Below are positions 28,579 to 38,614 of a stretch of 64,000 nucleotides of DNA, piece by piece. This DNA comes from Thiobacillus denitrificans (lineage in GTDB: Bacteria > Pseudomonadota > Gammaproteobacteria > Burkholderiales > Thiobacillaceae), in contig DYIY01000001.1 in NCBI GenBank assembly GCA_020723405.1, forward strand, positions 310,001-374,000, read 5' to 3'. Each line of letters starts with the position of its first letter. The first letter of the stretch is position 1. Below the pieces are notes generated by a model. That model was not told the origin of the DNA, searched no databases, and worked only from the letters and a program-made list of their open reading frames with translations. The translations under genes were made by a program, and so were the position numbers.

Positions 28579-29415
28579 ATGAACTTCGCCCTCATCCTCT
28601 TCGTCGCCCTGGTGGTTACCGGGGCCATCTGGCTGTTCGACCACCTCTTCCTGGCCAAGGGCCGGGGGGCGGAAGCCAAACTGCCCGTGCTGGTGGACTA
28701 CTCCAAGAGTTTCTTCCCGGTCATCCTGATCGTTTTCCTGCTCCGCTCCTTTCTGGTGGAGCCTTTCAAGATCCCCTCCGGCTCCATGCTGCCCACCCTG
28801 CTGATCGGCGACTTCATCCTGGTCAACAAGTATGAGTACGGCATCCGCCTGCCGGTGATCAACAAGAAAGTCATCGCCCTGGGTGACCCCCAGCGGGGCG
28901 ACGTCATGGTCTTCCGCTTCCCCAGCGATCCCTCCCTGGACTACATCAAGCGCGTGGTAGGCGTTCCCGGTGACGTGGTGGAATACGTGGACAAACGGCT
29001 GGTGATCAATGGCCAGCCGGTGAGCTATGTGGCAGACGGAAAATACGAGTACACGGGCCAGGGCCTCAACTTCATCCGCGCCGACACCTGGCGGGAAAAA
29101 CTGGGCAACCATGAGCACGTCGCCATGGTCCAGGCGGACATGCCCCCGGTCATCGTCCACCAGGTGGAGGGCAATTTCCCCCACCGGGACAACTGCCAGT
29201 ACAACGACAGCGGCTTCCGCTGCACCGTGCCCGAGGGCCACTATTTCATGCTCGGTGACAACCGGGATGCTTCCAACGACTCCCGCTACTGGGGTTTCGT
29301 GCCGGACGAGAACATCGTCGGCCGGGCTTTCTTCATCTGGTGGAACTTCGATGATTTCCTCAACATGCTGAAATCCTTCACCCCACCTACCCGTATCGGC
29401 TCATCCATTCCGTGA
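28579..29415 (+). CDS. lepB: Signal peptidase I
   Basis: Membrane-bound Ser/Lys protease removing signal peptides, 278 residues. Two N-terminal helices (about 1-20 and 48-64) precede the catalytic Ser in KIPSGSMLPTLLIGD and the catalytic Lys in LDYIKRVVGVPGD. The C-terminal box GHYFMLGDNRDASNDSR is intact. It starts the lepB-DUF4845-rnc-era-recO-pdxJ run. Confidence 0.97.
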   Translation: MNFALILFVALVVTGAIWLFDHLFLAKGRGAEAKLPVLVDYSKSFFPVILIVFLLRSFLVEPFKIPSGSMLPTLLIGDFILVNKYEYGIRLPVINKKVIALGDPQRGDVMVFRFPSDPSLDYIKRVVGVPGDVVEYVDKRLVINGQPVSYVADGKYEYTGQGLNFIRADTWREKLGNHEHVAMVQADMPPVIVHQVEGNFPHRDNCQYNDSGFRCTVPEGHYFMLGDNRDASNDSRYWGFVPDENIVGRAFFIWWNFDDFLNMLKSFTPPTRIGSSIP

Positions 29416-29422
29416 GGCAACC

Positions 29423-29782
29423 ATGAAAAATCAGAGGGGTTTCACCCTGACCAACCTGTTCGTGCTGCTCTTCTTCATGGGCTTTGGCGCCTATGTGACG
29501 GCCCGCCTCCTGCCCGCCTACATGGATTACTGGACCATCGAACGGGCTTTGAGGAACATCGTCGAAGAGCCCGAAGTGGAAAAGATGAAGGAACGGGATA
29601 TCCGCCAGCGCTTCGGTAAGGATCTACATCTGAACAACGTCGATGCCGTCAGCGAAGCGGACCTGGTGATCGAGCAGATCCCTGAAGGCCTGCGCCTGTC
29701 CATCAGCTATTCGGTGAAGGAACCCTTCATGGGCGAGGTGAGCCTGTGCATGGACTTCGAGCCCGAAGCCAGCAGCAAGTAA
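29423..29782 (+). CDS. DUF4845 domain protein
   Basis: Small membrane-anchored protein of 119 residues. The N-terminus NQRGFTLTNLFVLLFFMGFG-like segment (residues 3-25) looks like a type IV pilin leader and helix, followed by about 95 periplasmic residues. The family is nearly always found between lepB and rnc in beta- and gammaproteobacteria; its function is not known. It lies 7 bp after lepB and 7 bp before rnc. Confidence 0.85.
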   Translation: MKNQRGFTLTNLFVLLFFMGFGAYVTARLLPAYMDYWTIERALRNIVEEPEVEKMKERDIRQRFGKDLHLNNVDAVSEADLVIEQIPEGLRLSISYSVKEPFMGEVSLCMDFEPEASSK

Positions 29783-29789
29783 AACCACC

Positions 29790-30494
29790 ATGGCAGCGGA
29801 ACTGGTGAGTCTGGAATCCCGGCTGGGCCATGCCTGGCAGAACCGGGATCTGCTCATCCAGGCCCTGACCCACCGCAGCCACGGCGCCCGGAACAACGAG
29901 CGCCTGGAATTTCTGGGCGACGGGGTCCTCAATTGCGTGGTGGGGCTCATGCTGTACCAACGCTTTCCCGCCCTGCCGGAAGGCCGCCTGTCCCGGCTGC
30001 GGGCCAATCTGGTGAACCAGGACTCCCTCCACGCCATCGCCCTGGAACTGGAACTGGGACCCCACCTGCGCCTGGGGGAAGGGGAACTGAAAAGCGGCGG
30101 CGCCCAGCGTCCTTCCATCCTGGCCGACGCCCTGGAATCCCTGCTCGGCGCCACCCTGCTGGACGGCGGCTTCGAGGCGGCCCGATCCCTGGTGGAACGC
30201 CTGTTCACCCCGGCCATCAGCGCCATCAATCCCAGCCAGCAGGGCAAGGACGCCAAGACCCGCCTCCAGGAATGGCTGCAACCCCGCCGTCTGGGCCTGC
30301 CCGCCTATACCCTGATGGATACGTCCGGCCAGGCCCATGCCCAGACCTTCCACGTGGAATGCCGCATCGACCCCCTGGGCGTGGCCACCCGGGGCCAGGG
30401 CGGCAACCGCAAGGCGGCGGAGCAGATGGCCGCCGAGGCGGCCCTGGCCATCCTGGAAAGCCGTGCCACCCTGCCCCGGGGGCGGGCGGCGTGA
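29790..30494 (+). CDS. rnc: Ribonuclease III
   Basis: Double-stranded RNA endonuclease for rRNA and mRNA processing, 234 residues. The RNase III signature [20 protein letters not shown] holds the catalytic acidic residues, and [20 protein letters not shown] the second set. A dsRNA-binding domain is at about 155-225. Its stop overlaps the GTG of era (GTGA). Confidence 0.97.
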   Translation: MAAELVSLESRLGHAWQNRDLLIQALTHRSHGARNNERLEFLGDGVLNCVVGLMLYQRFPALPEGRLSRLRANLVNQDSLHAIALELELGPHLRLGEGELKSGGAQRPSILADALESLLGATLLDGGFEAARSLVERLFTPAISAINPSQQGKDAKTRLQEWLQPRRLGLPAYTLMDTSGQAHAQTFHVECRIDPLGVATRGQGGNRKAAEQMAAEAALAILESRATLPRGRAA

Positions 30495-31378
30495 CCCCCG
30501 GCTTCCGCACCGGCGTGATCGCCGTGGTGGGCCGGCCCAACGTGGGCAAGTCCACCCTGGTCAACGCCCTGGTGGGGGCCAAGGTGAGCATCGTCTCCAG
30601 CAAGCCCCAGACCACCCGCCACCGCATCCTGGGGGTGCGCACCGAGGACGACGCCCAGTTCATTTTCGCCGACACGCCCGGCTTCCAGACCCAGTACAGG
30701 AACGCCCTCAACCAGGCCATGAACCGGGCCGTGACCCAGGCCCTGGCGGAAGTGGACCTGGTGCTGTGGCTGGTGGAGGCGCGCAAGTTCACCCCCGCCG
30801 ACGCCCGCATCCTGCCCCTGCTGCCGCGGGACAAGCCGGTGGTGCTGGTGGTGAACAAGGTGGACACGGTGGCCGACAAGGCCAGCCTGCTGCCCTACCT
30901 GCAATCCGTGTCCGGCCAGTTCCCCTTCGCCGAGATCGTCCCCCTCTGCGCCGAGAAGGAGAAGGACGCCCTGCGCCTGCCGGCCATCCTCAAGCCCTAT
31001 CTGCCCGAAGGGGAGCCCTGGTTCGCCGAGGACGACGTCACCGACCGCAGTTCCCGCTTCCTGGCCGCCGAAATCGTCCGGGAAAAGGTGTTCCGCCTCA
31101 CCGGCGACGAAATCCCCTACGCCGTCACGGTGACCATCGAGAGCTTCGAGGAAGAGGGCGGTCTGTTCCGCATCGGCGCCGTGGTCTGGGTGGACCGGGA
31201 CACCCACAAGCCCATCGTGCTGGGCAAGGGCGGCGAACACATCAAGCGCATCGCCACCGAAGCCCGCCAGGACATGGAGAAACTGTTCGACCGCAAGGTC
31301 TTCCTCAACCTGTGGGTCAAGGTGAAGGGCGGCTGGGCCGATGACGCCCGGCTCATCAAGCAGTTCGGCTACGAGTAA
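30491..31378 (+). CDS. era: GTPase Era
   Basis: Essential GTPase binding the 3' end of 16S rRNA during 30S maturation, 295 residues. Motifs [26 protein letters not shown] and NKVD form the G domain; a KH domain is near 205-285 ([20 protein letters not shown]). The GTG at 30491 inside the rnc stop gives [17 protein letters not shown]; no ATG fits better. Confidence 0.97.
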   Translation: MTPGFRTGVIAVVGRPNVGKSTLVNALVGAKVSIVSSKPQTTRHRILGVRTEDDAQFIFADTPGFQTQYRNALNQAMNRAVTQALAEVDLVLWLVEARKFTPADARILPLLPRDKPVVLVVNKVDTVADKASLLPYLQSVSGQFPFAEIVPLCAEKEKDALRLPAILKPYLPEGEPWFAEDDVTDRSSRFLAAEIVREKVFRLTGDEIPYAVTVTIESFEEEGGLFRIGAVVWVDRDTHKPIVLGKGGEHIKRIATEARQDMEKLFDRKVFLNLWVKVKGGWADDARLIKQFGYE

Positions 31379-31393
31379 CCCGCCCCGGGGGCC

Positions 31394-32098
31394 ATGAGCG
31401 AGCGCATCGACCACGAGGCCGCCTTCGTCCTGCACAGCCGGCCCTGGCGGGAAACCAGCCTCATCGTCGACGTGCTGTCCCGCCATCACGGCCGCCAGGG
31501 CCTGGTGGCCCGGGGCGCCCGGCGCCAGACCTCGGGACTCAAGGCCCGGCTCATCCCTTTCCAGCCCCTGGACCTGTCCTGGTTCGGCAAGGGCCAGTTG
31601 CGCACCCTCCACGCCGCCGAATGGCAGGGGGGCAGCCTCATGCTGCGCGGCCACGCCCTCATGTGCGGCTTCTACCTGAACGAATTGCTGCTGCGCCTGC
31701 TGCCGGAAGGGGACGCCCACGAGACCCTGTTCGACCGTTACGTGGCGGCCCTGGACGCCCTCAACGCCCGCAACGACGTGGAACCGGTGCTGCGCCTCTT
31801 CGAGCGGGACCTGCTGGCGGAACTGGGCTACGCCCAGCCTTTGGGCCATCTGGTGGACGGGGGGCGGCTGGTTCCGGCCCAGCGCTACGGCTACCGCATC
31901 GGCGAGGGCGTGGTGCCCCGGGAAGGGCGGGAGACGGGCTATCTGGGCAAGACCCTGCTGGACCTGGAAAGGGGGGATTTATCCGACCCGACCACCCTGG
32001 CCGAAGGTAAACTCCTCATGCGCGGCCTGCTGGCCCACTACCTGGGCGACAAGCCCCTGGCCACCCGACAACTCCTCATCGACCTGCAGAAAATATGA
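31394..32098 (+). CDS. recO: DNA repair protein RecO
   Basis: Mediator of RecA loading in the RecFOR pathway, 234 residues. The N-terminal OB fold contains [20 protein letters not shown] and LVARGARR; the helical domain contains [20 protein letters not shown]. The position after era and overlap with pdxJ (ATGA at 32095) are standard. Confidence 0.95.
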   Translation: MSERIDHEAAFVLHSRPWRETSLIVDVLSRHHGRQGLVARGARRQTSGLKARLIPFQPLDLSWFGKGQLRTLHAAEWQGGSLMLRGHALMCGFYLNELLLRLLPEGDAHETLFDRYVAALDALNARNDVEPVLRLFERDLLAELGYAQPLGHLVDGGRLVPAQRYGYRIGEGVVPREGRETGYLGKTLLDLERGDLSDPTTLAEGKLLMRGLLAHYLGDKPLATRQLLIDLQKI

Positions 32099-32823
32099 TC
32101 AAGCTCGGCGTCAACATCGACCACGTGGCCACCCTGCGCCAGGCCCGGGGCACGCCCTATCCCAGTCCCGTTCAGGCCGCCCTCATGGCCGAAGGGGCCG
32201 GCGCCGACTCCATCACCCTGCACCTCCGGGAAGACCGGCGGCACATCCAGGACGCCGACGTGTACATCCTGCGCCACATCCTGCAAACCAAGATGAACCT
32301 GGAGATGGCCGTCACCGACGAGATGCTCAACATCGCCCGGGAACTGGCCCCCCAGGACTGCTGCCTGGTTCCGGAGCGGCGGGAGGAACTCACCACCGAA
32401 GGCGGCCTGGACGTGGCCGGCCAGTTCGACAAGGTGCGGGCCGCCTGCGACGTCCTGGCCGAAGCGGGGGTGCGCGTATCCCTGTTCATCGATCCGGAAG
32501 CCCACCAACTGGAAGCGGCCAAGTCGGCCGGCGCTCCGGTGGTGGAAATCCACACCGGCCGCTTCGCCGACGCCGAGAACGAGGCCGAGGCGACCCGGGA
32601 GCTGGCGCGCATCCGCAGCGCCGTCGAGACAGGACTGGGCCTGGGGCTCCAGGTGAACGCCGGGCACGGCCTCCACTACCACAACGTCCAGGCCGTGGCG
32701 GCCATCCCCGGCGTGGTGGAGCTGAACATCGGCCACGCCATCGTCGCCCAGGCCCTGTTCTCCGGCTGGGAGAACGCCGTGCGGGAGATGAAGCGGCTCA
32801 TGTGCGAGGCCGCGCGCCGCTGA
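32095..32823 (+). CDS. pdxJ: Pyridoxine 5'-phosphate synthase
   Basis: TIM-barrel enzyme joining 1-deoxy-xylulose 5-phosphate and aminoacetone phosphate to form pyridoxine phosphate, 242 residues. [17 protein letters not shown] and [14 protein letters not shown] are diagnostic, and [12 protein letters not shown] forms the active site. It ends the era-recO-pdxJ run. acpS, the usual next gene, is replaced by a hairpin and a REP-like repeat. Confidence 0.97.
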   Translation: MIKLGVNIDHVATLRQARGTPYPSPVQAALMAEGAGADSITLHLREDRRHIQDADVYILRHILQTKMNLEMAVTDEMLNIARELAPQDCCLVPERREELTTEGGLDVAGQFDKVRAACDVLAEAGVRVSLFIDPEAHQLEAAKSAGAPVVEIHTGRFADAENEAEATRELARIRSAVETGLGLGLQVNAGHGLHYHNVQAVAAIPGVVELNIGHAIVAQALFSGWENAVREMKRLMCEAARR

Positions 32824-32837
32824 CGGCAGCCTGACCG

Positions 32838-32863
32838 GCCTACCCCATGTGCGGGGGGTAGGC
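32838..32863 (+). terminator. Hairpin after pdxJ
   Basis: Perfect 9-bp stem GCCTACCCC/GGGGTAGGC (32838-32846 with 32855-32863), 14 bp past the pdxJ stop. It has no T tract, so it is a probable but weak terminator or 3'-end protector. Confidence 0.5.
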
Positions 32864-32875
32864 GTTGGGGTATGC

Positions 32876-32949
32876 GGTGCGGTTCGCTTCGCTCACCACA
32901 CGCCACCTGTGGCCTGCTGTAGGGTGTGGTGAGCGCAGCGAACCGCACC
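32876..32949. repeat. REP-like palindrome, copy C
   Basis: Same element as at 19694 and 19796: left arm GGTGCGGTTCGCTTCGCTCA, right arm GTGTGGTGAGCGCAGCGAAC continuing CGCACC. This copy has the best-matched arms of the three, and lies between pdxJ and a convergent kinase gene. Confidence 0.85.
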
Positions 32950-33005
32950 AAGCGGAATCGGGCAGGGTGCCGCACCGCCCCCCGGGTCAATCCCTTCCAG
33001 GTCCC

Positions 33006-34775
33006 TCAGGCGGGCAGGATTTCCTGCCACAGGGTGAAGCACACCTCCCCGTCCAGGTTGCGGGTCAATTCCAGGCCGTATCCCAGGCCCTTGGCCTGCT
33101 TGGCCGCTTGGTAGAGGCCGATGCCCAGGCCGTCATGGGTGGACACCGGGGCGTGGAACAGCTTGTCCATGACCTCCGGCGGGGCGGCCGCTCCCGAGTC
33201 GCACACGGTGAGACTGGGCAAGGGATTGGTGACCAGTTCCACCCGGATGCCCACGTCCGGCTGTCCCACCCGCTTCCTCAAGGCGTTCTGGATCAGATTG
33301 TCGGCCACGCTGTCGAACAGTTCCTGGGGGAGCCAGAGCATGGTGTCCGGATCATCGATATGGAAGCTCAGGGTATCCCGGGCATAGCGGTTCTTCAGGT
33401 TGCGCCACCATTCCCGGGCCAGAATCTCCCGCCGGTCCGCCGCCTTCTCCGGGGATCTCAGCTTGTCCAGGGTGATTTCCAGGCGCTTGGCGATCTGGGG
33501 CAACTGGCGTTGCATGAGGGTTTGCAGCGACATGGCCTGCTCGGGCAGGCTGTGTTCGGCGGCAGAACACAGGGTCTTCAGGGACTGGAGCAGGTTCTTC
33601 ACGTCATGGGTCAGTCGGGACCCCGTCTCGTAGATGGCCTGGGTGTAGGCGTTGGCCTGCATGGCCCGTTCCCGGGTCTTGGCGGCATGGAAGTAGCCGA
33701 TGATCTCGGTGAGCAGGCGCAGGTGCAGGGCGAAGGCCGGGTTCACCGGGGCATCGGTATAGAAATGCACCTCCACCCCTTCGTGGGCGAAGGACACCAT
33801 GTGCCGGCTTTGCACCCCCAGTTCCCCCTTGCTGTGGCCGGTCCGCCAGGTGACCCCCGTGGACCAGGGCAGGTGGGTGAAGCCGGCCATGGCTGCGCGC
33901 AGGAACAGGTCCGGGTCCCGTTCCCGCTCGGCGGCGTCGGACAACTGCTTGAGCCACTCCTCCAGGGGCAAGCCCAGGGACAGCACGTAGCGGGAGAACA
34001 GGTGGCGCAGCCCCGAAGTCTCACCCCGGGGCTGCCATAGCCAGGCGATGATGAGTAGGGACAGGACCAGGGTGCTGACACTGATGAAGGTCCCATGGGC
34101 ATAGTCGGTATGGGTGAGGTGCATGGCAGCGAAGCTGCCCAAGGCCAGTACCCCGATCACCAGCACGAACAGCAGGGTATAGAGCAGGTCCAGCACCCCG
34201 GTGGTGCGAGCCAGTCTGGGAGGTGCCAGCAGGGCCACCACCAGGGGCAGCAGCAGCAGGCCTTCGCGCAGCAGCACCGGTTGGCCGGCGTCCAGGACGG
34301 GCAGGCCGAAACCGTGGGGCAGCATCCAGGTGAACAGCAGCAGGAGCAGGTAAAGGACGGCCAGCCACAGGCCCACCCGCTCCCGCACCGCCTTCACCCC
34401 CACCGCCACCCCGCCCAGCAAGCCAGCCAGAAGGACGCTCCACAGGGCCACCGCCCAGATGTTGTCCAGGAAGGCCAGAGCCCCCCCCACCGCCAGAACG
34501 CCCGCTGCCCGGGGCAAAGGCAGTTTTTCCTGGCCGCTGAAAAAGGGTTGCCAGAGCAGGAAGGCCCCGTAATGGGCCAGCAGCATGGCCTGGCCCCAAG
34601 CTTCGTTGAGCCCCCAGACCACAGCCACGTGCAGGCTGACCAGCATGAAGGCCAGGATGCGGTTTCCGTAACGCCAGAAACGCAGATGGCTGGACACTCG
34701 GGCAGGCAGGCTGGCCTGTCCGTCCCCGACCGGGGACGGTGCTTGCGCCATGGGTTCGCTGACGGGGGCTGACAT
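33006..34775 (-). CDS. Orphan membrane sensor histidine kinase
   Basis: Kinase of 589 residues with about seven hydrophobic helices between residues 38 and 248, a GAF-like linker (about 285-365), then a phospho-acceptor box SRLTHDVKNLLQSL (H390) and an ATPase domain (about 470-585, N box DNLIQNALRKRV, G box THDGLGIGLYQAAK). HDVKN-type boxes occur in NtrY/PrsK-like kinases, and PrsK kinases partner exosortase systems, but I cannot assign it there. No response regulator is adjacent. The start at 34775 has no clear ribosome site and a TTATAC only about 10 bp upstream, so the true start may be the ATG at 34751. Confidence 0.8.
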   Translation of the reverse strand: MSAPVSEPMAQAPSPVGDGQASLPARVSSHLRFWRYGNRILAFMLVSLHVAVVWGLNEAWGQAMLLAHYGAFLLWQPFFSGQEKLPLPRAAGVLAVGGALAFLDNIWAVALWSVLLAGLLGGVAVGVKAVRERVGLWLAVLYLLLLLFTWMLPHGFGLPVLDAGQPVLLREGLLLLPLVVALLAPPRLARTTGVLDLLYTLLFVLVIGVLALGSFAAMHLTHTDYAHGTFISVSTLVLSLLIIAWLWQPRGETSGLRHLFSRYVLSLGLPLEEWLKQLSDAAERERDPDLFLRAAMAGFTHLPWSTGVTWRTGHSKGELGVQSRHMVSFAHEGVEVHFYTDAPVNPAFALHLRLLTEIIGYFHAAKTRERAMQANAYTQAIYETGSRLTHDVKNLLQSLKTLCSAAEHSLPEQAMSLQTLMQRQLPQIAKRLEITLDKLRSPEKAADRREILAREWWRNLKNRYARDTLSFHIDDPDTMLWLPQELFDSVADNLIQNALRKRVGQPDVGIRVELVTNPLPSLTVCDSGAAAPPEVMDKLFHAPVSTHDGLGIGLYQAAKQAKGLGYGLELTRNLDGEVCFTLWQEILPA

Positions 34776-34847
34776 GGGGGGGTATAACGGCGGTGGGCGT
34801 CTAAAATTGAGTACACTAAACCCACGAAGCGACGAAATCTCAATATT

Positions 34848-34870
34848 GGACGACGAATAATCGTCAGTCC
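34848..34870 (+). other. Hairpin upstream of the prepilin-like gene
   Basis: GGACGACGA-ATAA-TCGTCAGTCC forms a near-perfect stem with one bulged A, in the 170-bp AT-richer gap between the divergent kinase and prepilin-like genes. It may be a transcript leader structure or operator. Confidence 0.4.
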
Positions 34871-34945
34871 TGGTATGACCACACCAGCAACTCCCTGTTT
34901 TCCCGCACCGCCCTCAAGGCCCACAACTTGCTTGTCATACCGACC

Positions 34946-35629
34946 ATGACTGAAGCACCCCGCGGATTCACCCTGATCGAACTGGCCATCGTGCTGGTGG
35001 TGATCGGCCTGTTGCTGGGGGGCATCCTCAAGGGCCAGGAACTGATCGAAAGCGCCCGGGCCCGTAACCTGATCTCCCAGTTGGACAGCATCAAGGCAGC
35101 CTATTTCGCCTTCCAGGACAAATACCGGGCGGTGCCCGGTGACTACCCCGGCCATCTGGCCCACGCCAACCTGTCCGGCATCGCCGGTCGGCAGGTGGGG
35201 GGCAACGGCGACGGCGTGGTGCGGGACACGCCGGCCGCCCGGGAAAGCCTGCTCGCCTGGGTCCACCTGTCCCATGCCAACCTCATCTCCGGCAACTACC
35301 AGGCCGCCGGCAGCCAACCCGACCCCCAGGGTGAATGGCCGCGCAATCCCTACGGCGCCACCTTGCAACTGCAATACGACGACCAGTTCACCGGGTCCGG
35401 CGGCATGCCCCGCCTCAACCTGAAGACCGGCAATCAGGTGCCGGCCCGCACCCTGGCCGAAATCGATCGCAAGATCGACGACGGCCGGGCCAATTCCGGC
35501 CAGTTCCGCTTCAGTGCCTTCGACGGCGGTGGCGGCCCCCCCAGCGACAGCCGCTGTTTCGACCCGGCCAGCGGCCTGTGGCGGGCGGCCGACAACGAGG
35601 CCAACTGCGGCGCGGCGGCCTTGTTCTGA
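34946..35629 (+). CDS. Type IV prepilin-like protein
   Basis: Protein of 227 residues with a class III prepilin leader: a short basic leader ending G, then FTLIELAIVLVVIGLLLGG, including the conserved Glu at +5. The rest is a soluble globular domain with FQDKYRAVPGDYPGHLAHAN and two cysteines near the C-terminus (C205 and C222 region) that may pair. Such proteins are pseudopilins or minor pilins processed by PilD. No pil or gsp gene is adjacent. The ATG at 34946 is preferred to an upstream TTG in the same frame. Confidence 0.82.
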   Translation: MTEAPRGFTLIELAIVLVVIGLLLGGILKGQELIESARARNLISQLDSIKAAYFAFQDKYRAVPGDYPGHLAHANLSGIAGRQVGGNGDGVVRDTPAARESLLAWVHLSHANLISGNYQAAGSQPDPQGEWPRNPYGATLQLQYDDQFTGSGGMPRLNLKTGNQVPARTLAEIDRKIDDGRANSGQFRFSAFDGGGGPPSDSRCFDPASGLWRAADNEANCGAAALF

Positions 35630-35635
35630 AGGGCC

Positions 35636-37588
35636 TCAGACCAACAACATCTCGGCCGCGGCCAGGGCCTCGGGCCCTCCACGCAGCAACAGGATGTCGC
35701 CTTCTTCCAAAGCCGTGTCCGGCCCGGCATCGAAGGCTCCCCCACCCGGCCGGCGGAGATTCACCAGCACCACGCGCATGGCGGAGATATCCAGCTCCCC
35801 CAGGGTTTTGCCCAGCGCCTGGCTTTCCTTGCCGATCCGGACAGAAGTGAGCCGCTCGCCACCGGCATCTTCCGCATCCTCGTCGGTCAGTCCGCGAAAA
35901 TAGCCACGCATGGCCCCATAGCGGGCCTCACGGACCTGGCGGATGCGCTTGAGCACCCGCCCCAGGGGCACCCCGGCCATGAGCATGGTCTGGGTACCCA
36001 GCATGAGGGCTCCCTCCATCACCTCCGGCACCACCTCGCTGGCCCCCGCCTCCCGCAAGCGGTCCAGGTCGTTCTCGTCCACGGTGCGGACGATGACCGG
36101 CGCGTCGGGTTTGAGGCGCTGCACGACGGCGATGATCTTCAGGGCTGACGGGGTGTGGGCGAAACTCACCACCACCGCCCGGGCCCGATGCACACCGGCA
36201 GCCATGAGCACCTCGGCCCGGGTGGAATCGCCGAACACCACCCGGTCACCGGCCTGGGCGGCGGCCCGCACCCGGCGGGGATCATGGTCCAGGGCGATGA
36301 AAGGGATGCGTTCCGTCTCCAGCAGCCGGGCCAGACTCTGGCCGCTGCGCCCGTAACCGCACAGGATCACGTGCTTCTGGATGCCGAAGGCCCGGGCGGC
36401 GATCTCGTGGACGCCCCGGGCCTGCTCCATCCAGGCCCCGCCCTCCAGGCGCCGGGCCAGGCGGGCACCGGCCAGGAACAGCAGGGGGGAGGCCAGCATG
36501 GACAGCACCATGGCCGCCAGCACCACCTGGTAGGTGTGGTGATCCAGCAAACGGTTGCCCAGGGCCAGGGCCAGGAGGACGAAACCGAACTCGCCGGCCT
36601 GGGCCAGGCCCGCCCCCACCCGGGCCACCACCGCCCAGGACTGGGTGAACAGACCGGCCAGGAGGGCGATGACCAGGCCCTTGCCCAGGATCAGGGCCGC
36701 CAGGACGGCCAGCACCACAGCCCAGCGCTCCGCCACCACGCCGGTGTCCAACATGAGCCCCACCGACACGAAGAACAGCCCCATGAGCACGTCCCGGAAG
36801 GGGCGGATGTCCGCCTCCACCTGGTAGCGGTATTCCGTCTCGGCGATCAGCACGCCGGCCAGGAAGGCGCCCAGGGCCAGGGACAGGCCTGCCCGGTCGG
36901 TGAGGTAGGCCAGGCCCAGGGTCACCAACAGCACGTTGAGCATGAACAGTTCGGCGGACTTGGCCCGGGCGACGAAATGGAACCAGGGGCGCATGAGTTT
37001 CTGCCCCAGGGTCAGGATCAGCAGCAGGGCCAACACCGCCTTCAGGCTGGCGAACACCAGGGCCTCCCCCAGGCCACCGCTCTGGGCCAGGGCGGGAACG
37101 AAGATGATCAGGGGCGCCACGGCCAGGTCCTGGAACAGCAGGATGCCCAGGATGAGCTTGCCCGCCTCGCTGTCCAGTTCGTCCCGCTCGGCCAGAAGCT
37201 TGCTGACGATGGCGGTGCTGGACATGGCCAGGACCCCGCCCAGGGCCAGGCCTGCTTCCCACCCCAGGCCCAGCACCTGGCCCAGGATCATGACGCTGAA
37301 CATGCTGATGGCCACTTGCAGCCCCCCCAGGCCGAACACGGCCTGGCGCATGGCCTTCAGGCGGCCCAGGGAGAATTCCAGGCCGATGGAGAACATGAGG
37401 AACACCACCCCGAACTCGGCCAGACGATGGGCGGGGGACTCAGCGTCCATGTGCGGCAGGAAGGGCCCCAGCCCCACCCCGATGAGCACGTAGCCCAGCA
37501 GGGCCGGCAGGCCGGCGGCTTTCAGCCCGGCCACCGCCAGAACGCCGGCGGCCAGCAGGATGAGGGTCAGTTCCAGGGTGGTGGGCAT
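35636..37588 (-). CDS. CPA2-family monovalent cation/proton antiporter (KefB/YbaL-like)
   Basis: Membrane antiporter of 650 residues, with about 12 helices (residues 1-375) of the Na+/H+ exchanger fold (GYVLIGVGLGPFLP, LAMSSTAIVSKLL, GILLFQDLAVAPLI). A TrkA-N domain follows (about 400-515, HVILCGYGRSGQSLARLLE), then a TrkA-C domain (about 560-645). Such proteins exchange K+ or Na+ for H+ under nucleotide or glutathione control. It diverges from kdsD with a 39-bp gap, the usual neighbour in proteobacteria. The name kefB is often given but the regulator kefG is not here. Confidence 0.9.
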   Translation of the reverse strand: MPTTLELTLILLAAGVLAVAGLKAAGLPALLGYVLIGVGLGPFLPHMDAESPAHRLAEFGVVFLMFSIGLEFSLGRLKAMRQAVFGLGGLQVAISMFSVMILGQVLGLGWEAGLALGGVLAMSSTAIVSKLLAERDELDSEAGKLILGILLFQDLAVAPLIIFVPALAQSGGLGEALVFASLKAVLALLLILTLGQKLMRPWFHFVARAKSAELFMLNVLLVTLGLAYLTDRAGLSLALGAFLAGVLIAETEYRYQVEADIRPFRDVLMGLFFVSVGLMLDTGVVAERWAVVLAVLAALILGKGLVIALLAGLFTQSWAVVARVGAGLAQAGEFGFVLLALALGNRLLDHHTYQVVLAAMVLSMLASPLLFLAGARLARRLEGGAWMEQARGVHEIAARAFGIQKHVILCGYGRSGQSLARLLETERIPFIALDHDPRRVRAAAQAGDRVVFGDSTRAEVLMAAGVHRARAVVVSFAHTPSALKIIAVVQRLKPDAPVIVRTVDENDLDRLREAGASEVVPEVMEGALMLGTQTMLMAGVPLGRVLKRIRQVREARYGAMRGYFRGLTDEDAEDAGGERLTSVRIGKESQALGKTLGELDISAMRVVLVNLRRPGGGAFDAGPDTALEEGDILLLRGGPEALAAAEMLLV

Positions 37589-37627
37589 GGAGAGGCGCTG
37601 GGCATGCGGCTATACTTGCGCCCCATT

Positions 37628-38614
37628 ATGACATCCCAGCCCCCTGCCCCCGCCGACATCCTGGCCCTGGCCCGCCGCACTCTGGAAATCGAGGCGGCCG
37701 CCGTGGCCCGCCTGGAGGAACGCATCGATCAGGATTTCCTCAAGGCGGTGGACATTCTCCTGGCCTGCAACGGCCGGGTGGTGGTCTCGGGCATGGGCAA
37801 GTCCGGCCACATCGGCGGCAAGATCGCCGCCACCCTGGCCAGCACCGGCACCCCGGCCTTCTTCATGCACCCGGCCGAGGCCAGCCACGGAGACCTGGGC
37901 ATGATCACCGGCCAGGACGTGGTCATCGCCCTGTCCAATTCCGGGGAAAGTGCCGAGATCGCCAGCATCGTGCCCCTCATCAAGCGGCGCGGCGCCAAAC
38001 TCATCAGCATGACGGGCAATCCGGCTTCCACCCTGGGGCGGGAAGCGGACATCCACCTCAACGCCGCCGTGGACCAGGAAGCCTGCCCCCACAACCTGGC
38101 CCCCACCGCCAGCACCACCGCCGCCCTGGCCCTGGGCGACGCCCTGGCCGTGGCCACCCTGTTCGCCCGGGGCTTCACCGCCGAGGATTTCGCCCGCACC
38201 CACCCGGGCGGCGCTCTGGGCCGCCGCCTGCTGGTCCACGTGCGGGATCTCATGCACAGTGGCGAAGCCCTGCCCGTGGTGGGCCTGGACGCCAGCCTCA
38301 AGGACGCCCTGCTGATCATGACCCAGAAAGGACTGGGCATGACCGCCATCACCGACCACGGCCTGCGCCTGGTGGGCATCTTCACCGATGGCGACCTGCG
38401 CCGTCTGCTGGACCACGACGTGGACGTGCGGGAGCTGAAGATCGCCGACGCCATGAAGCGCCATCCCCGCACCGTGTCCCAGAACGCCCTGGCGGTGGAA
38501 GCGGTGCGCATCATGGAGGAGACCCGGGTCAACGGCCTGCTGGTCCTGGACGACGAGGGCCGCCTCACCGGCGCCCTGAACATGCACGACCTGCTGCGGG
38601 CCGGAGTGGTATGA
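37628..38614 (+). CDS. kdsD: D-arabinose 5-phosphate isomerase
   Basis: Enzyme isomerising ribulose-5-P to arabinose-5-P for Kdo in LPS, 328 residues. The SIS domain (about 40-175) has VVSGMGKSGHIGGKIAATLA and ALSNSGESAEI; HPGGALGRRLL follows, and two CBS domains (about 205-325) close the protein. It is first of an overlapping operon to rapZ. The start follows the divergent antiporter by 39 bp. Confidence 0.96.
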   Translation: MTSQPPAPADILALARRTLEIEAAAVARLEERIDQDFLKAVDILLACNGRVVVSGMGKSGHIGGKIAATLASTGTPAFFMHPAEASHGDLGMITGQDVVIALSNSGESAEIASIVPLIKRRGAKLISMTGNPASTLGREADIHLNAAVDQEACPHNLAPTASTTAALALGDALAVATLFARGFTAEDFARTHPGGALGRRLLVHVRDLMHSGEALPVVGLDASLKDALLIMTQKGLGMTAITDHGLRLVGIFTDGDLRRLLDHDVDVRELKIADAMKRHPRTVSQNALAVEAVRIMEETRVNGLLVLDDEGRLTGALNMHDLLRAGVV

